Below, one piece after another: positions 25,518 to 33,642 of a stretch of 64,000 nt of DNA; the first letter of the stretch is position 1; the number at the start of each line of letters is the position of its first letter. The translations under genes were made by a program, and so were the position numbers. Below the pieces are notes generated by a model. That model was given only the letters and a program-made list of their open reading frames with translations. It was not told the DNA's origin and ran no database searches. The DNA is taken from contig CP138932.1 of the NCBI GenBank assembly GCA_047125605.1, positions 1,178,001-1,242,000 on the forward strand, given 5' to 3'. The stretch is from JAKVBK01 sp022447275 (lineage in GTDB: Bacteria > Pseudomonadota > Alphaproteobacteria > Rhodobacterales > Rhodobacteraceae).

Positions 25518-25920
25518 CTAGGGGTCGCTACTGTTAGCTACAGGACACTCAGTAACGCAGTTTTGGTAGTAGCTCGCCATACACTTGCGGGCCATGTCTG
25601 AGGCCTCAGCGACATCCTCAGCAGTCATTTTCTTGGCTAGGTCGTCCATGGGTTTAGCTCCACCCCCGTAAACACCGCCTATGTAGTTCCACATGTAAGC
25701 CAGTACGTTATCTTCAGGGACGTCCTCACCGTATTCATACATGATCGCTAGAAACATTATAGCAGGATAAAATCCCGTTTCTGCTACAAGTCTAAACTCC
25801 TGAGGCGCCGTAGCATAATCACCAGCTTGGTAAGCCGCAAAACCCTTGTCGAAATTCTGAGCCTGAGCCGTACCAGAAAAGGTAAAAAACGACTGCTACT
25901 GAAGCGAGAAACTTACGCAT
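25518..25920 (-). pseudogene. Exported Sel1-like repeat protein, frameshifted
   Basis: Starting at ATG 25920, after AGAGGTAG, the minus strand encodes MRKFLASVAVVF and then runs out of frame to a stop. The next frame continues with TFSGTAQAQNFDKGFAAYQA and goes to 25518. Removing one base from the A6 run at 25884-25889 (T6 on the coding strand) joins them into a 133-aa protein. It has a signal peptide (cleavage near AQA-QN) and Sel1/TPR-like helices (EDVPEDNVLAYMWNYIGG, LAKKMTAEDVAEASDMARKCM). Sel1 proteins mediate protein contacts in the periplasm or envelope. The slip is of the same kind as in rpsR, so sequencing error is as likely as true decay. Confidence 0.75.
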
Positions 25921-26215
25921 GGATACTACCTCTGAAACTGTCCCAAGGGATTGCTAACAAGGTGGCGAAGGGGCCTCCAGCACTCAACATGCGCCCACCA
26001 GTTTCGGAAACTTTAATAGAGAAACCACTGATAAGTGGCCCAAACACAGAGGGCTAGACAGCAAAGGGTTTGCTTTGGCAGGGGGACACCTAAGCACTCA
26101 ATTACGGCCATAAATCGGGGGTGGTAGCCTCTTGCAGTCTATGACAATTATCCCGCCAAACATACTACGAGGCCCTATAATGGGGCCGATGGTGTGCCTA
26201 AGGCAGAATGAATGA

Positions 26216-27886
26216 ATGGATCAAGGAACAATGTTGCAACGCCGAGTGATGGGGTTACTGGAAATGCTGATTGCAACACTTGTCGCCGTCCTGTTTTCCG
26301 CTGCGCTCTTCACCATCGGTTCGAAATGGGCTGGGCTGCCCAAGCGGCTTACCGATAGTCAGAACGTTCCCTACTTGATCCTCGCGTTCATTCTGCCGGT
26401 TGCTGTTCTGTTGGCGGCACGTCGCGGTCCATTCAAGTCGCGATACGGAAGCCTGTCGCCGTTAGTTTTTCTGTTTGCATCTGCCCTCTTCCTGCCATTC
26501 GTCTTCATTTATGATGCCCTTGGCACTCATCGGTTGGACACTATCATTTACAGCCTTCAGGAAAGCACACTTGTTCAACTAGGCGAAGTGGGCTTTGGCG
26601 AGTTCAACAACGCGATTACTGACTTTCTGTTGGTGTCGATTACCCTTCTGGTCGGTGCAATCGTGCTCCATCGCTGGCTGCCACACTTCGACAAGCTGCT
26701 GCTCGCAATCTCAGCGGTCTTTGTGCTTCAAAGCCCGGTGTTGTCCTACATCTACAACCGCATCGTCCCGAACCCATACCATGCGCTTATCAACCTCGAC
26801 GTCGATTTCAGGGCGCCTGCGATAGTTTCGAGACCTGAGCGCAAACCCAACATCGTCATGATCTATATGGAAAGCATGGAGCGCACGTTCCGGAACCTTG
26901 AGGCTACCAAGGATGCCTTTGGTCGCCTTGCCAGGCTTGAGGACAGCGGAATGTCCTTCACTGATCTGGATCAGATTCACGGCACAGATTTTACCGTCGG
27001 AGGATTGATTGCAACCCAGTGCGGCATTCCGCTGTTGCCACGCGGGGCAATCAGTGTGCGCGGCAACGACGCCGATCAGGTACTTTCCGACGTTCTGAAT
27101 GCAGCGGGCTTCAAACCGGGCATTACCTGCCTTGGCGACATTCTGACCGCGGATGGATATACGGGCAGCTACATGAATGGTGCGGAGCTATCGATGTTCT
27201 CAAAACGCCCATTCCTCGAATCCCACGGTTACATTCGTCTCACCGGCATCGAAACGCTGGGGCCGAATTTTGATGATCCCTACGAGAATACGTGGGGCCT
27301 GAACGATGAGACGCTCTTTCGCCTCGCCAGGGAGGAAGTTGCTGCGCTCGCGGAAGCCGGTGACCCGTTTTTCCTAACGATCCTAACGATTGCCACGCAT
27401 GCGGGAGACGGCGTACTCGACCCGGATTGTGACTATCCTGTCGTCGCCGGAAGCCAAATTCCCGCCGCGATCTACTGCACTGGCGAGCATGTCGAAAACC
27501 TGATGAAAGAATTGGAGACGCAGGGCATTGGCGATGATACGGTTGTTGTTCTGATGAGTGACCATTTCATTATGCGAAGCACATTGAGTGATGTGCTCGG
27601 CGAAGTCGCTGATAAGCGGCGCAACCTCTTTGCTGTACTCGGCACATCCGTGACAGGGAAGAACGACACCTACGGGAGTATGCTCGACGTCTATCCAACG
27701 CTTCTCGAGTTGCTTGGATATCAGCTTGAAGACAGACGGGCGAACCTCGGCTTCTCTCTCTTGTCAGACCAAAAAACGCTGGTCGGTCGGCTTGGAGGCA
27801 ATGATCTAAGCAACGCATTTGCGGGCAATACTTTGGTTAGTAGCTTCCTCTGGTCTGCCGAAGCAGATACTCCACGGCGGCCATGA
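26216..27886 (+). CDS. OpgB/MdoB-like phosphoglycerol transferase (alkaline phosphatase superfamily)
   Basis: The 556-aa inner-membrane protein has about four to five transmembrane helices in residues 1-185, then a periplasmic sulfatase-fold domain. The domain opens with NIVMIYMESMERTF; GTDFTVGGLIATQCGIPL carries the likely nucleophile Thr region, as in OpgB. The metal site continues with IATHAGDG and VVVLMSDHF. OpgB transfers phosphoglycerol to periplasmic glucans. LtaS- or EptA-like activity is possible, but the GGLIATQCGIP block favours OpgB. The start may be ATG 26216 or 26231. It is the only intact gene within the tRNA-Leu repeat-bounded segment, so it may be acquired envelope-modification cargo. 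Confidence 0.8.
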   Translation: MDQGTMLQRRVMGLLEMLIATLVAVLFSAALFTIGSKWAGLPKRLTDSQNVPYLILAFILPVAVLLAARRGPFKSRYGSLSPLVFLFASALFLPFVFIYDALGTHRLDTIIYSLQESTLVQLGEVGFGEFNNAITDFLLVSITLLVGAIVLHRWLPHFDKLLLAISAVFVLQSPVLSYIYNRIVPNPYHALINLDVDFRAPAIVSRPERKPNIVMIYMESMERTFRNLEATKDAFGRLARLEDSGMSFTDLDQIHGTDFTVGGLIATQCGIPLLPRGAISVRGNDADQVLSDVLNAAGFKPGITCLGDILTADGYTGSYMNGAELSMFSKRPFLESHGYIRLTGIETLGPNFDDPYENTWGLNDETLFRLAREEVAALAEAGDPFFLTILTIATHAGDGVLDPDCDYPVVAGSQIPAAIYCTGEHVENLMKELETQGIGDDTVVVLMSDHFIMRSTLSDVLGEVADKRRNLFAVLGTSVTGKNDTYGSMLDVYPTLLELLGYQLEDRRANLGFSLLSDQKTLVGRLGGNDLSNAFAGNTLVSSFLWSAEADTPRRP

Positions 27887-28099
27887 GGCTTATCGATTGA
27901 ATGCTCTGCGCGTAATTGTCTGTCGATTGTTTCATCAAAATCTTCTCTACAATCATTCGAGAAAATTCTACTTTCAATCACCCCTAATTTTCGGGGGAAT
28001 TTAGGTTCATTTCCCTGAGGCCTTGATACTCTTAATAAACTTCACTGAGGAGTTAAATTTACCTAACCCCTTGCTTCCATTTGATTTAACAGTGGTAGG

Positions 28100-28120
28100 T
28101 TGGTGCGGGTGAAGGGACTT
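28100..28120. repeat. Proximal attachment-site repeat inside tRNA-Leu
   Basis: This copy of the 21-bp direct repeat covers one base past the encoded CCA plus the last 20 bases of the tRNA gene. The functional tRNA therefore keeps its natural 3' end on this side. The other copy is at 25275-25295. Confidence 0.85.
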
Positions 28121-28185
28121 GAACCCCCACGCCTTGCGGCGCCAGAACCTAAATCTGGTGCGTCTACCAATTCCGCCACACCCGC
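28101..28185 (-). tRNA. tRNA-Leu (anticodon UAG)
   Basis: The minus strand folds into an 85-base tRNA. The acceptor stem is GCGGGTG with CACCCGC, the discriminator is A and CCA is encoded. The D-loop has GGTAGACGC, and the anticodon stem CCAGA/TCTGG closes the loop TTTAGGT with anticodon TAG. A long variable arm (GCGCCGCAAGGCGT region) identifies class II tRNA-Leu. The T arm is GGGGGTTCAAGTCCC. It reads CUA codons and, by wobble, others. Its 3' end is duplicated at 25275, which marks it as an integration target. Confidence 0.97.
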
Positions 28186-28250
28186 ACGGCACAAAGCATC
28201 ACCTTGCGCCGTAGGTGCTACTTAGCAAGAGGTTACGCGGAGTGCGAGGG

Positions 28251-29978
28251 TCAATCTGCGTCTGTATGCTGAGAAATTACTCTGGGCACCATTTCTGGCA
28301 AATCTTCGGCGATCAGCCCCGGGCCAAATGCGCGGGCGCATTCCACATGAAGCCAGGCCGCGGTTTCTGCGGCTTGATGGCCGGACAGGCCGCGCGCCAG
28401 CAACCCGGCAACGAAACCGGACAGCACATCGCCGGCCCCTGCCGTGGCAAGCCAGGGCGCACACCGTTCGTAGCAGGCCGCATGGAGTGTACGCACATCA
28501 ACGGGCTTCCCTGTCTCTCTCTGTGTGCCAAGGGGCGTGCAAATCACTGTGTCCGGCCCTTTCAACAACACGGTGGCGCCCGCACGGCGCGCAGCCTGCG
28601 CCACAGCCTCGGATTTGGGCAAGGGGGGCGGATGCTGTTCAGCGGCCTCGGAGCGGGGCGTGGCCCCGTCTGCGCCCTGCCAGCTTGCATAGATATCGGG
28701 AAACAGCCGCGCAAACTCCCCGGCATGGGGGGTCAGCACAACAGGCCCCGCCCGCCCGCTGCGGGCATCGATGGCATCAAACAAAGCGTCGGGCGCTTGC
28801 GCAAAGGCGGTCAGCGCGTCAGCATCCAGCACCACAGAGCGCGCAGGCTCAGCCGCAAGCGCCGCAAGCGTGAGCGCACGCGCGCTCTCCCCAAGGCCGG
28901 GCCCGAGGCAGATCGTGCCGAGCCGCTGGTCCGAGAGCAAGGCCTGCAAATCCTCAGGCCCATCGCATCGGCGCAGCATGATCGCCGTCAACTGGGTGGC
29001 GCATTCCATCAATGCGGAGCCGGGGGCGGCCAAAGTTACCAAGCCCGCACCAACGCGCAAAGCCCCCCGCGCTGCCAAACGCGCCGCGCCACTGCGCCCC
29101 ATAGGCCCGGACAGAACCAAAACATGGCCATGGGTGAACTTGTGCCCGCCGCTTTTGACAAGCCGGGTTGCTGGCTGGATGTCAAAGGGGCGCTTAATGC
29201 GGCTGTCGGGCACATCCGCGAGGGGCGGAAACAGCCGCATTCCAATGGGGCGTTGCGTTTTGGGCCCCGTGTCGGCGCCGCCCATTGTGCAGCGATCGTC
29301 CTGCAAGCCGATATCCGCCACGACCAGTTTTCCGCACAAGGCGGGCCCATCAGCCAGAAAATGCCCCGGCTTTGGGCTGTCAAAGGTAACGGTGAGCGCT
29401 GCGAACGGCGCTGGGCAATCAAACGGATCCGGAGAGGGCACGCCCGGCACGCAGCCCCGATCTGCATCCAGACCAGAGGGCACATCCACCGCCACCATCC
29501 TTGGTTGGAAATACCCGCCATCTCCACCAGATCCGGCCAAGTAGCGCAACAGCTCTGCAAGGTCCCCTACAGGCGGTCGGCTCAGACCAATGCCAAAAAT
29601 CGCGTCAACATAGAGCGCTGCATCCGGCGCCCGGTAAAGGGCCTCATAGGTGAGCGGCTCAGGATCGCCCCCCCAGGCCGCGCGCGCCGTCAGAGCATCC
29701 CGGGCCGTCGACGCGGTCTTTGTTGCATAGACTGTCACAAACCATCCGCGTTCCCGCAGCAGACGCGCTATGACAAACCCGTCGCCGCCATTGTTGCCCG
29801 GGCCACACAGAACAGATGCCGATTGCGGTGTTTCTTTGTACTCTGGCCAATGGGCTTCGATTGCCTCCACAACGGCAATGCCGGCCCGCTCCATCAAGCT
29901 CCGGCCGGTGACAGCGCCACTGTCCATGGCCCGCTGCTCCAAGGCCCACATTTCAGCGCCGGTCAGAATCTCCGTCAT
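28251..29978 (-). CDS. nnr: Bifunctional NAD(P)H-hydrate repair enzyme (epimerase/dehydratase)
   Basis: The 575-aa protein repairs damaged hydrated NADH and NADPH. The N-terminal YjeF_N epimerase domain (about 1-225) includes SLMERAG and the CGPGNNGGDGFVIAR loop. The C-terminal ADP-dependent dehydratase domain follows, with the conserved VVLTPHAGEFARLF, a KG motif in TVLLKGPDTVI and the ATAGAGDVLSG nucleotide motif. It is somewhat longer than usual because of an insertion around residues 455-480, rich in Ala and Pro. It stands between the tRNA and divergent glnB, with no operon partner. Confidence 0.93.
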   Translation of the reverse strand: MTEILTGAEMWALEQRAMDSGAVTGRSLMERAGIAVVEAIEAHWPEYKETPQSASVLCGPGNNGGDGFVIARLLRERGWFVTVYATKTASTARDALTARAAWGGDPEPLTYEALYRAPDAALYVDAIFGIGLSRPPVGDLAELLRYLAGSGGDGGYFQPRMVAVDVPSGLDADRGCVPGVPSPDPFDCPAPFAALTVTFDSPKPGHFLADGPALCGKLVVADIGLQDDRCTMGGADTGPKTQRPIGMRLFPPLADVPDSRIKRPFDIQPATRLVKSGGHKFTHGHVLVLSGPMGRSGAARLAARGALRVGAGLVTLAAPGSALMECATQLTAIMLRRCDGPEDLQALLSDQRLGTICLGPGLGESARALTLAALAAEPARSVVLDADALTAFAQAPDALFDAIDARSGRAGPVVLTPHAGEFARLFPDIYASWQGADGATPRSEAAEQHPPPLPKSEAVAQAARRAGATVLLKGPDTVICTPLGTQRETGKPVDVRTLHAACYERCAPWLATAGAGDVLSGFVAGLLARGLSGHQAAETAAWLHVECARAFGPGLIAEDLPEMVPRVISQHTDAD

Positions 29979-30149
29979 TGCGTGCCCCGCGTCCCAATTG
30001 TGCTCATTTTTTAACCATAGTAGTCCAAATAATAATCAAGTGCCTCAAATTGCAGCGCGCAGGCTGGGCGGCCCGAGCCGCTGCATTGTCGCGCAAGAAC
30101 AGACGTGGTCAGCGTCGCACTGCAATTGATTGACGGAGTCAGAACCAAC

Positions 30150-30488
30150 ATGAAGAAGATTGAAGCGATCATCAAACCCTTCAAGCTTGATGATGTGAAG
30201 GAGGCGCTTCAGGAGGTCGGCGTTCAAGGTCTGAGCGTGGTCGAAGTCAAGGGCTTTGGCCGTCAAAAGGGCCACACAGAACTCTATCGCGGCGCGGAAT
30301 ACGTCGTGGACTTCCTCCCCAAAGTGAAACTGGAAGTCGTGATCAGCGATGACCAGCTTGACGCAGCGGTGGACGCCATCATCAAAGCAGCCAAAACCGA
30401 CAAGATCGGCGACGGCAAGATTTTCGTGTCCGACATCGCGCAGGCGATCCGGATTCGGACCGGGGAAGAAGGCGACGAAGCGCTCTGA
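30150..30488 (+). CDS. glnB: Nitrogen regulatory protein P-II
   Basis: The 112-aa trimeric signal protein senses 2-oxoglutarate, ATP/ADP and, through uridylylation, glutamine. The modified Tyr51 lies in the T-loop GAEYVVDFLPK, preceded by GFGRQKGHTELYRG. The B-loop KTDKIGDGKIFV and the C-terminal IRIRTGEEGDEAL are canonical. MKKIEAIIKPF at 30150 is the conserved start; an in-frame upstream start at 30105 is not used. glnA follows after 64 bases, the usual glnB-glnA pairing in alphaproteobacteria, where P-II controls the adenylylation state and transcription of glutamine synthetase. Confidence 0.97.
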   Translation: MKKIEAIIKPFKLDDVKEALQEVGVQGLSVVEVKGFGRQKGHTELYRGAEYVVDFLPKVKLEVVISDDQLDAAVDAIIKAAKTDKIGDGKIFVSDIAQAIRIRTGEEGDEAL

Positions 30489-30552
30489 GCGCAGCCATCA
30501 CCCGGCTTAAACACACACTATCCATCCAACCAAGAGAGGGGATGACGGTCAC

Positions 30553-31959
30553 ATGAGCAAAGACGCAGTTCTCAAGACCATCGCAGACGAGGATGTCGCA
30601 TACGTAGACATTCGCTTCACCGACCCGCGCGGCAAGCTCCAGCACGTGACGGTCATGGCAGATCAGGTCGACGAAGATTTTCTCGACGAAGGCTTTATGT
30701 TCGACGGCTCGTCGATCGCAGGCTGGAAGTCGATCGACCAGTCCGACATGAAGCTGATGCCCGACACAAACTCGGCTTACATTGACCCGTTCTACGCGGA
30801 AAAGACCCTGTGTCTGCACTGCTCGATCGTTGAGCCCGACACCGGCGAAGCTTATGAGCGTGACCCGCGCGGCACTGCCGAGAAGGCTGAAGCCTACCTC
30901 AAGTCCTCCGGCATCGGCGACACGGCCTTCTTCGGCCCCGAAGCCGAATTCTTCCTGTTTGATGATGTGCGCTTCTCGGTCGAGATGAATAAAGTCTCGT
31001 ACGAGGTGGATGCTCAGGACGCGTCCTGGAACACCGACACCGAGTTTGAGATGGGCAACATGGGCCATCGCCCCGGCGTGAAGGGTGGCTACTTCCCGGT
31101 CAACCCGATCGACGACGCGATGGACCTGCGCTCCGAAATGCTGTCCACCATGAAGCGCATCGGCATGAAGGTCGACAAGCATCACCACGAAGTGGCGTCC
31201 TGTCAGCACGAACTGGGCCTGATCTTCGATAGCCTCACCAAGCAGGCTGACGAGTTGCAGAAGTACAAGTACGTCATCCACAACGTGGCGCACGCGTACG
31301 GCAAGTCCGCCACCTTCATGCCCAAGCCGATCGCTGGCGACAACGGCACCGGCATGCACGTGAACATGTCCATCTGGAAGGACGGCAAGCCGCTCTTCGC
31401 AGGGGACAAGTATGCGGATCTGTCCGACGAAGCCCTGTACTTCATCGGCGGTGTGCTCAAGCATGCGAAGGCTCTGAACGCCTTCACCAACCCGTCCACG
31501 AACTCCTACAAGCGCCTGATCCCGGGCTTTGAAGCCCCCGTTCTGCGCGCCTACTCTGCGCGCAACCGTTCTGGCTGCGTGCGGATCCCGTGGGCCGAAT
31601 CCCCGAAGGCCAAGCGTGTGGAAGCCCGCTTCCCCGATCCTTCGGCAAACCCCTACCTGTGCTTTGCAGCCCTGCTCATGGCCGGCCTCGACGGCATCAA
31701 GAACAAGATCCACCCCGGCGACTCGTCCGACAAGGATCTTTACGATCTGCCGCCAGAAGAGCTGGCCGAGATTCCGACCGTCTGCGCCTCCCTGCGCGAA
31801 GCACTTGATGCGCTGGAAGAGGATCACGAGTTCCTGCTGGCCGGTGACGTGTTCACCAAAGACCAGATTGATGGCTACTGCGAGCTGAAGTGGGAAGAAG
31901 TGTACGCCTACGAGCACACACCGCACCCCATGGAGTTCAAGCTGTACTACAGCTGCTGA
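30553..31959 (+). CDS. glnA: Glutamine synthetase, type I
   Basis: The 468-aa subunit of the dodecamer makes glutamine from glutamate, ammonia and ATP. The beta-Grasp domain is N-terminal (FDGSSIAGWKSI near 56-67). Catalytic blocks include EAEFFLF, the HHHEVASCQHELGL metal-binding strand and the NRSGCVRIP ATP/glutamate site. The adenylylation tyrosine is Tyr397 in KDLYDLPPEE, so the GSI-beta type regulated by GlnE is expected. GAGAGGGG precedes the start. It is the second gene of glnB-glnA, closed by a strong terminator 30 bases after the stop. Confidence 0.98.
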   Translation: MSKDAVLKTIADEDVAYVDIRFTDPRGKLQHVTVMADQVDEDFLDEGFMFDGSSIAGWKSIDQSDMKLMPDTNSAYIDPFYAEKTLCLHCSIVEPDTGEAYERDPRGTAEKAEAYLKSSGIGDTAFFGPEAEFFLFDDVRFSVEMNKVSYEVDAQDASWNTDTEFEMGNMGHRPGVKGGYFPVNPIDDAMDLRSEMLSTMKRIGMKVDKHHHEVASCQHELGLIFDSLTKQADELQKYKYVIHNVAHAYGKSATFMPKPIAGDNGTGMHVNMSIWKDGKPLFAGDKYADLSDEALYFIGGVLKHAKALNAFTNPSTNSYKRLIPGFEAPVLRAYSARNRSGCVRIPWAESPKAKRVEARFPDPSANPYLCFAALLMAGLDGIKNKIHPGDSSDKDLYDLPPEELAEIPTVCASLREALDALEEDHEFLLAGDVFTKDQIDGYCELKWEEVYAYEHTPHPMEFKLYYSC

Positions 31960-31988
31960 TCCAGACGATCACAGGATCGAGACAGAAG

Positions 31989-32018
31989 AAAGGGCGTCCA
32001 ATTCGGACGCCCTTTTTT
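31989..32018 (+). terminator. Intrinsic terminator of glnB-glnA
   Basis: The stem AAAGGGCGTCC / GGACGCCCTTT closes a 5-base loop and is followed by further T residues, 30 bases after the glnA stop. Confidence 0.95.
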
Positions 32019-32099
32019 GCTGTTTCTTGGCAGAGTGGAAAAGGGTCACGTCGGCCTATGACCCAACACCGGGTGAATGACTGCACCGGGCAAAGGTCT

Positions 32100-32140
32100 G
32101 ATCGCAAACAAAGAAGGAGGGGCAACATTTGCCCCTCCTT
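32100..32140 (-). terminator. Intrinsic terminator after the 94-aa exported protein gene
   Basis: A 12-bp perfect stem (AAGGAGGGGCAA / TTGCCCCTCCTT, 32114-32140) with a 3-base loop is followed on the minus strand by the T-rich CTTTGTTTG. It lies 20 bases past the stop codon at 32161. Confidence 0.85.
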
Positions 32141-32160
32141 GGATGGTAGTGCTGCGATGA

Positions 32161-32445
32161 TCAGCGTGTGACGATAAAGTCGATCCGGCTCTCAACGGCC
32201 AAGCGGCTGAACTCGTCAACTTCGTTGCGCTCTTCGTCGGCCAGGATCGTGTCGATCAGAACCAGATCGTTCACCGAGAGGTTGCCGATCTGATCTTCAG
32301 AGTAACCCGTGAAGCCGAAGCTTTGCAGGGTGTTGTAGACGCTCTTTTCCAACTGGGTGTCCAGCTCGGACATTGCGAAGGCGGCAGGGGCGGCAAAGGT
32401 TGCGGCAGTTGCGGCAAGAGCGATGGCGGTGATGGTCTTTTTCAT
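32161..32445 (-). CDS. Small exported protein of unknown function
   Basis: The 94-aa product starts MKKTITAIALAATAATFAA and has a clear signal peptide ending near AFA-MS. The mature part is about 70 residues, acidic and probably helical (ELDTQLEKSVYNTLQSFGF, then DLVLIDTILADEERNEVD). I do not recognise a named family; similar short exported proteins are frequent in Rhodobacterales. The upstream in-frame extension to 32592 is rejected because AAAGGA precedes ATG 32445. It has its own terminator, and about 290 bases of AT-rich non-coding DNA upstream, so it is monocistronic. Confidence 0.85.
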   Translation of the reverse strand: MKKTITAIALAATAATFAAPAAFAMSELDTQLEKSVYNTLQSFGFTGYSEDQIGNLSVNDLVLIDTILADEERNEVDEFSRLAVESRIDFIVTR

Positions 32446-32670
32446 GGTCGTTTTCCTTTTGGTTGCTGTGTGCGTTTGCAGTGAGTTCCGGATGTTCCGG
32501 AGGGGAGTTGGGTGCCGGTGTGTCCCGGCCTGTGCTATGGAAATACGAACACAAACTCCGCATTCAACAAATGTTTCAATATTTTTGCACAACTACAACG
32601 CAGCGTGAAAATGCGCTCACATTCTGTGATAGTTAAGAAATATCAGCCATATACGCTAATAAATGAGCAC

Positions 32671-32710
32671 GCGTGAACGAGACCGCCCTTGATTTGAGCC
32701 GTGTTCACGC
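32671..32710. repeat. Inverted repeat between the exported protein and the DUF3445 gene
   Basis: GCGTGAAC at 32671-32678 and GTTCACGC at 32703-32710 form an 8-bp inverted repeat with a 24-base spacer, just past the end of the minus-strand DUF3445 gene. The long spacer makes it a poor terminator. It could be an operator for the exported protein gene or chance. Confidence 0.25.
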
Positions 32711-32732
32711 CATACCGGCGCGTTCCCTAAGG

Positions 32733-33578
32733 TCAGCTTAGAAGCGTGTCCCAGAGCGGGCTTGCCTTGAGGCTTGCCAACTGGGCCTGTGTCAACTTTT
32801 CGACGGGAATGACGTAGGTGTGGATCGTGAACACGACGGCACCCGTTTCAGGCAATTTGCGCAAAACTTGCCGCTCCGACCGCATCCACACCGCTTCTCC
32901 CAGTTTGGGCTGGTGGCGTCGGTGCTCGGAGGATCGCGGCGCAAAGAGCTCCGGATCCGCATAGAGCAGTGCATTGGCCCGCCACAGGAGCCGGCCCGGC
33001 TGCAGGGCGTCAAACATGCGCTGGACGCGGCGCGCCATGCTCTCATCATAGGGATCAACCGGCACGTGGATCTCCGTCAGGGGGCGGCCGATCTTGTCAG
33101 ACAGCCGCCATCCCGCAGGAAAGCACAGAGCGGCAGCTGCCAGGTGGTGCTCGGCTGCGCCGGGGTGCTGCAGGTGCAGACAGAAATCATTCTGCACAAG
33201 CCGGCCAAGGGTCAGCAGCGGCTGATCGCTGTCTTCGGTGACATGACGCCCATCCGGGCAGATCCAAACCCCACCCGCGCGCGTGAAGCCAAGCGCGGGC
33301 AGCGCGTCCATCACAGTAGCATAAAGTTCCTCGACAGCTTCCTGGGCATGGGGCTGGCAAGCAATCACCTCGTCGCGGCGATGGGTCAAAAGCCATTCGC
33401 GGTGGGCCATTTGCGCACCATAGGCCTCATCCACCCGCAGCCACTCCTCTAAAGGGGCAGGCTGGATGCCGGGCAGCCGTGCCGTGGCTGGATGCGCCCA
33501 AGGCGTGGTTGGCAGGCGCTCTTGGCAGATTTCCACGGGCCAGTCCCCATTCTGATTGCGACGTTCGAAATGCCGCAT
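32733..33578 (-). CDS. DUF3445 protein, heme-dependent oxidative N-demethylase-like
   Basis: The product is about 281 aa from ATG 33578. Features of the DUF3445 family include WLRVDEAYGAQMAHR, VQNDFCLHL, ALCFPAGWRLSDKIGRPLTEIHVPV and the C-terminal FTIHTYVIPV. Family members studied elsewhere bind heme and oxidatively demethylate dimethylamine, with formaldehyde as a product; whether this one does is unknown. An in-frame start at 33644 would overlap the dddP start, so 33578 is preferred although no strong ribosome site is seen. It is divergent from dddP with a 64-base gap, so the two promoters must overlap and joint control is possible. Confidence 0.8.
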   Translation of the reverse strand: MRHFERRNQNGDWPVEICQERLPTTPWAHPATARLPGIQPAPLEEWLRVDEAYGAQMAHREWLLTHRRDEVIACQPHAQEAVEELYATVMDALPALGFTRAGGVWICPDGRHVTEDSDQPLLTLGRLVQNDFCLHLQHPGAAEHHLAAAALCFPAGWRLSDKIGRPLTEIHVPVDPYDESMARRVQRMFDALQPGRLLWRANALLYADPELFAPRSSEHRRHQPKLGEAVWMRSERQVLRKLPETGAVVFTIHTYVIPVEKLTQAQLASLKASPLWDTLLS

Positions 33579-33642
33579 TCGGTATAGAGCGAAGCCCGCG
33601 CCCCAGTCCACGCTAGAATGCAGGCATTGCGCGAGGCCAGCC

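Larger units (their letters stand above)
25275..28120. mobile_element. Remnant genomic island integrated at tRNA-Leu(UAG)
   Basis: A 2.85-kb segment lies between two 21-bp direct repeats of the tRNA-Leu 3' end, on the side expected for integration at that gene. It is AT-rich and sparsely coding compared with the flanks. It holds a Sel1-like gene with a frameshift and an OpgB-like phosphoglycerol transferase. No integrase, excisionase or transfer gene is seen, so it is either a decayed island, a non-autonomous element, or the residue of deletions inside a larger one. Confidence 0.7.

Noticed and set aside
25275..28120. Integrase or transposase in the tRNA-Leu island
   Set aside because: All open frames between the repeats were read on both strands; none shows a recombinase motif. 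The xerD gene at 53701 is a housekeeping gene and unlinked.
28215..30014. Long plus-strand open frame of 599 codons
   Set aside because: It is antisense to nnr, whose domains are clear. The product is rich in Arg, Gly, Pro and His with no recognisable domain, typical of a shadow frame in GC-rich DNA.
30036..30060. Sigma-54 promoter-like GTGCCTCAAATTGCA before glnB
   Set aside because: The -24 GG is GT and the spacing only just fits; too weak to claim nitrogen control by sigma-54.
30382..31926. Long minus-strand open frame of 514 codons
   Set aside because: Antisense to glnA; no motif, and glnA is intact with correct active-site blocks.
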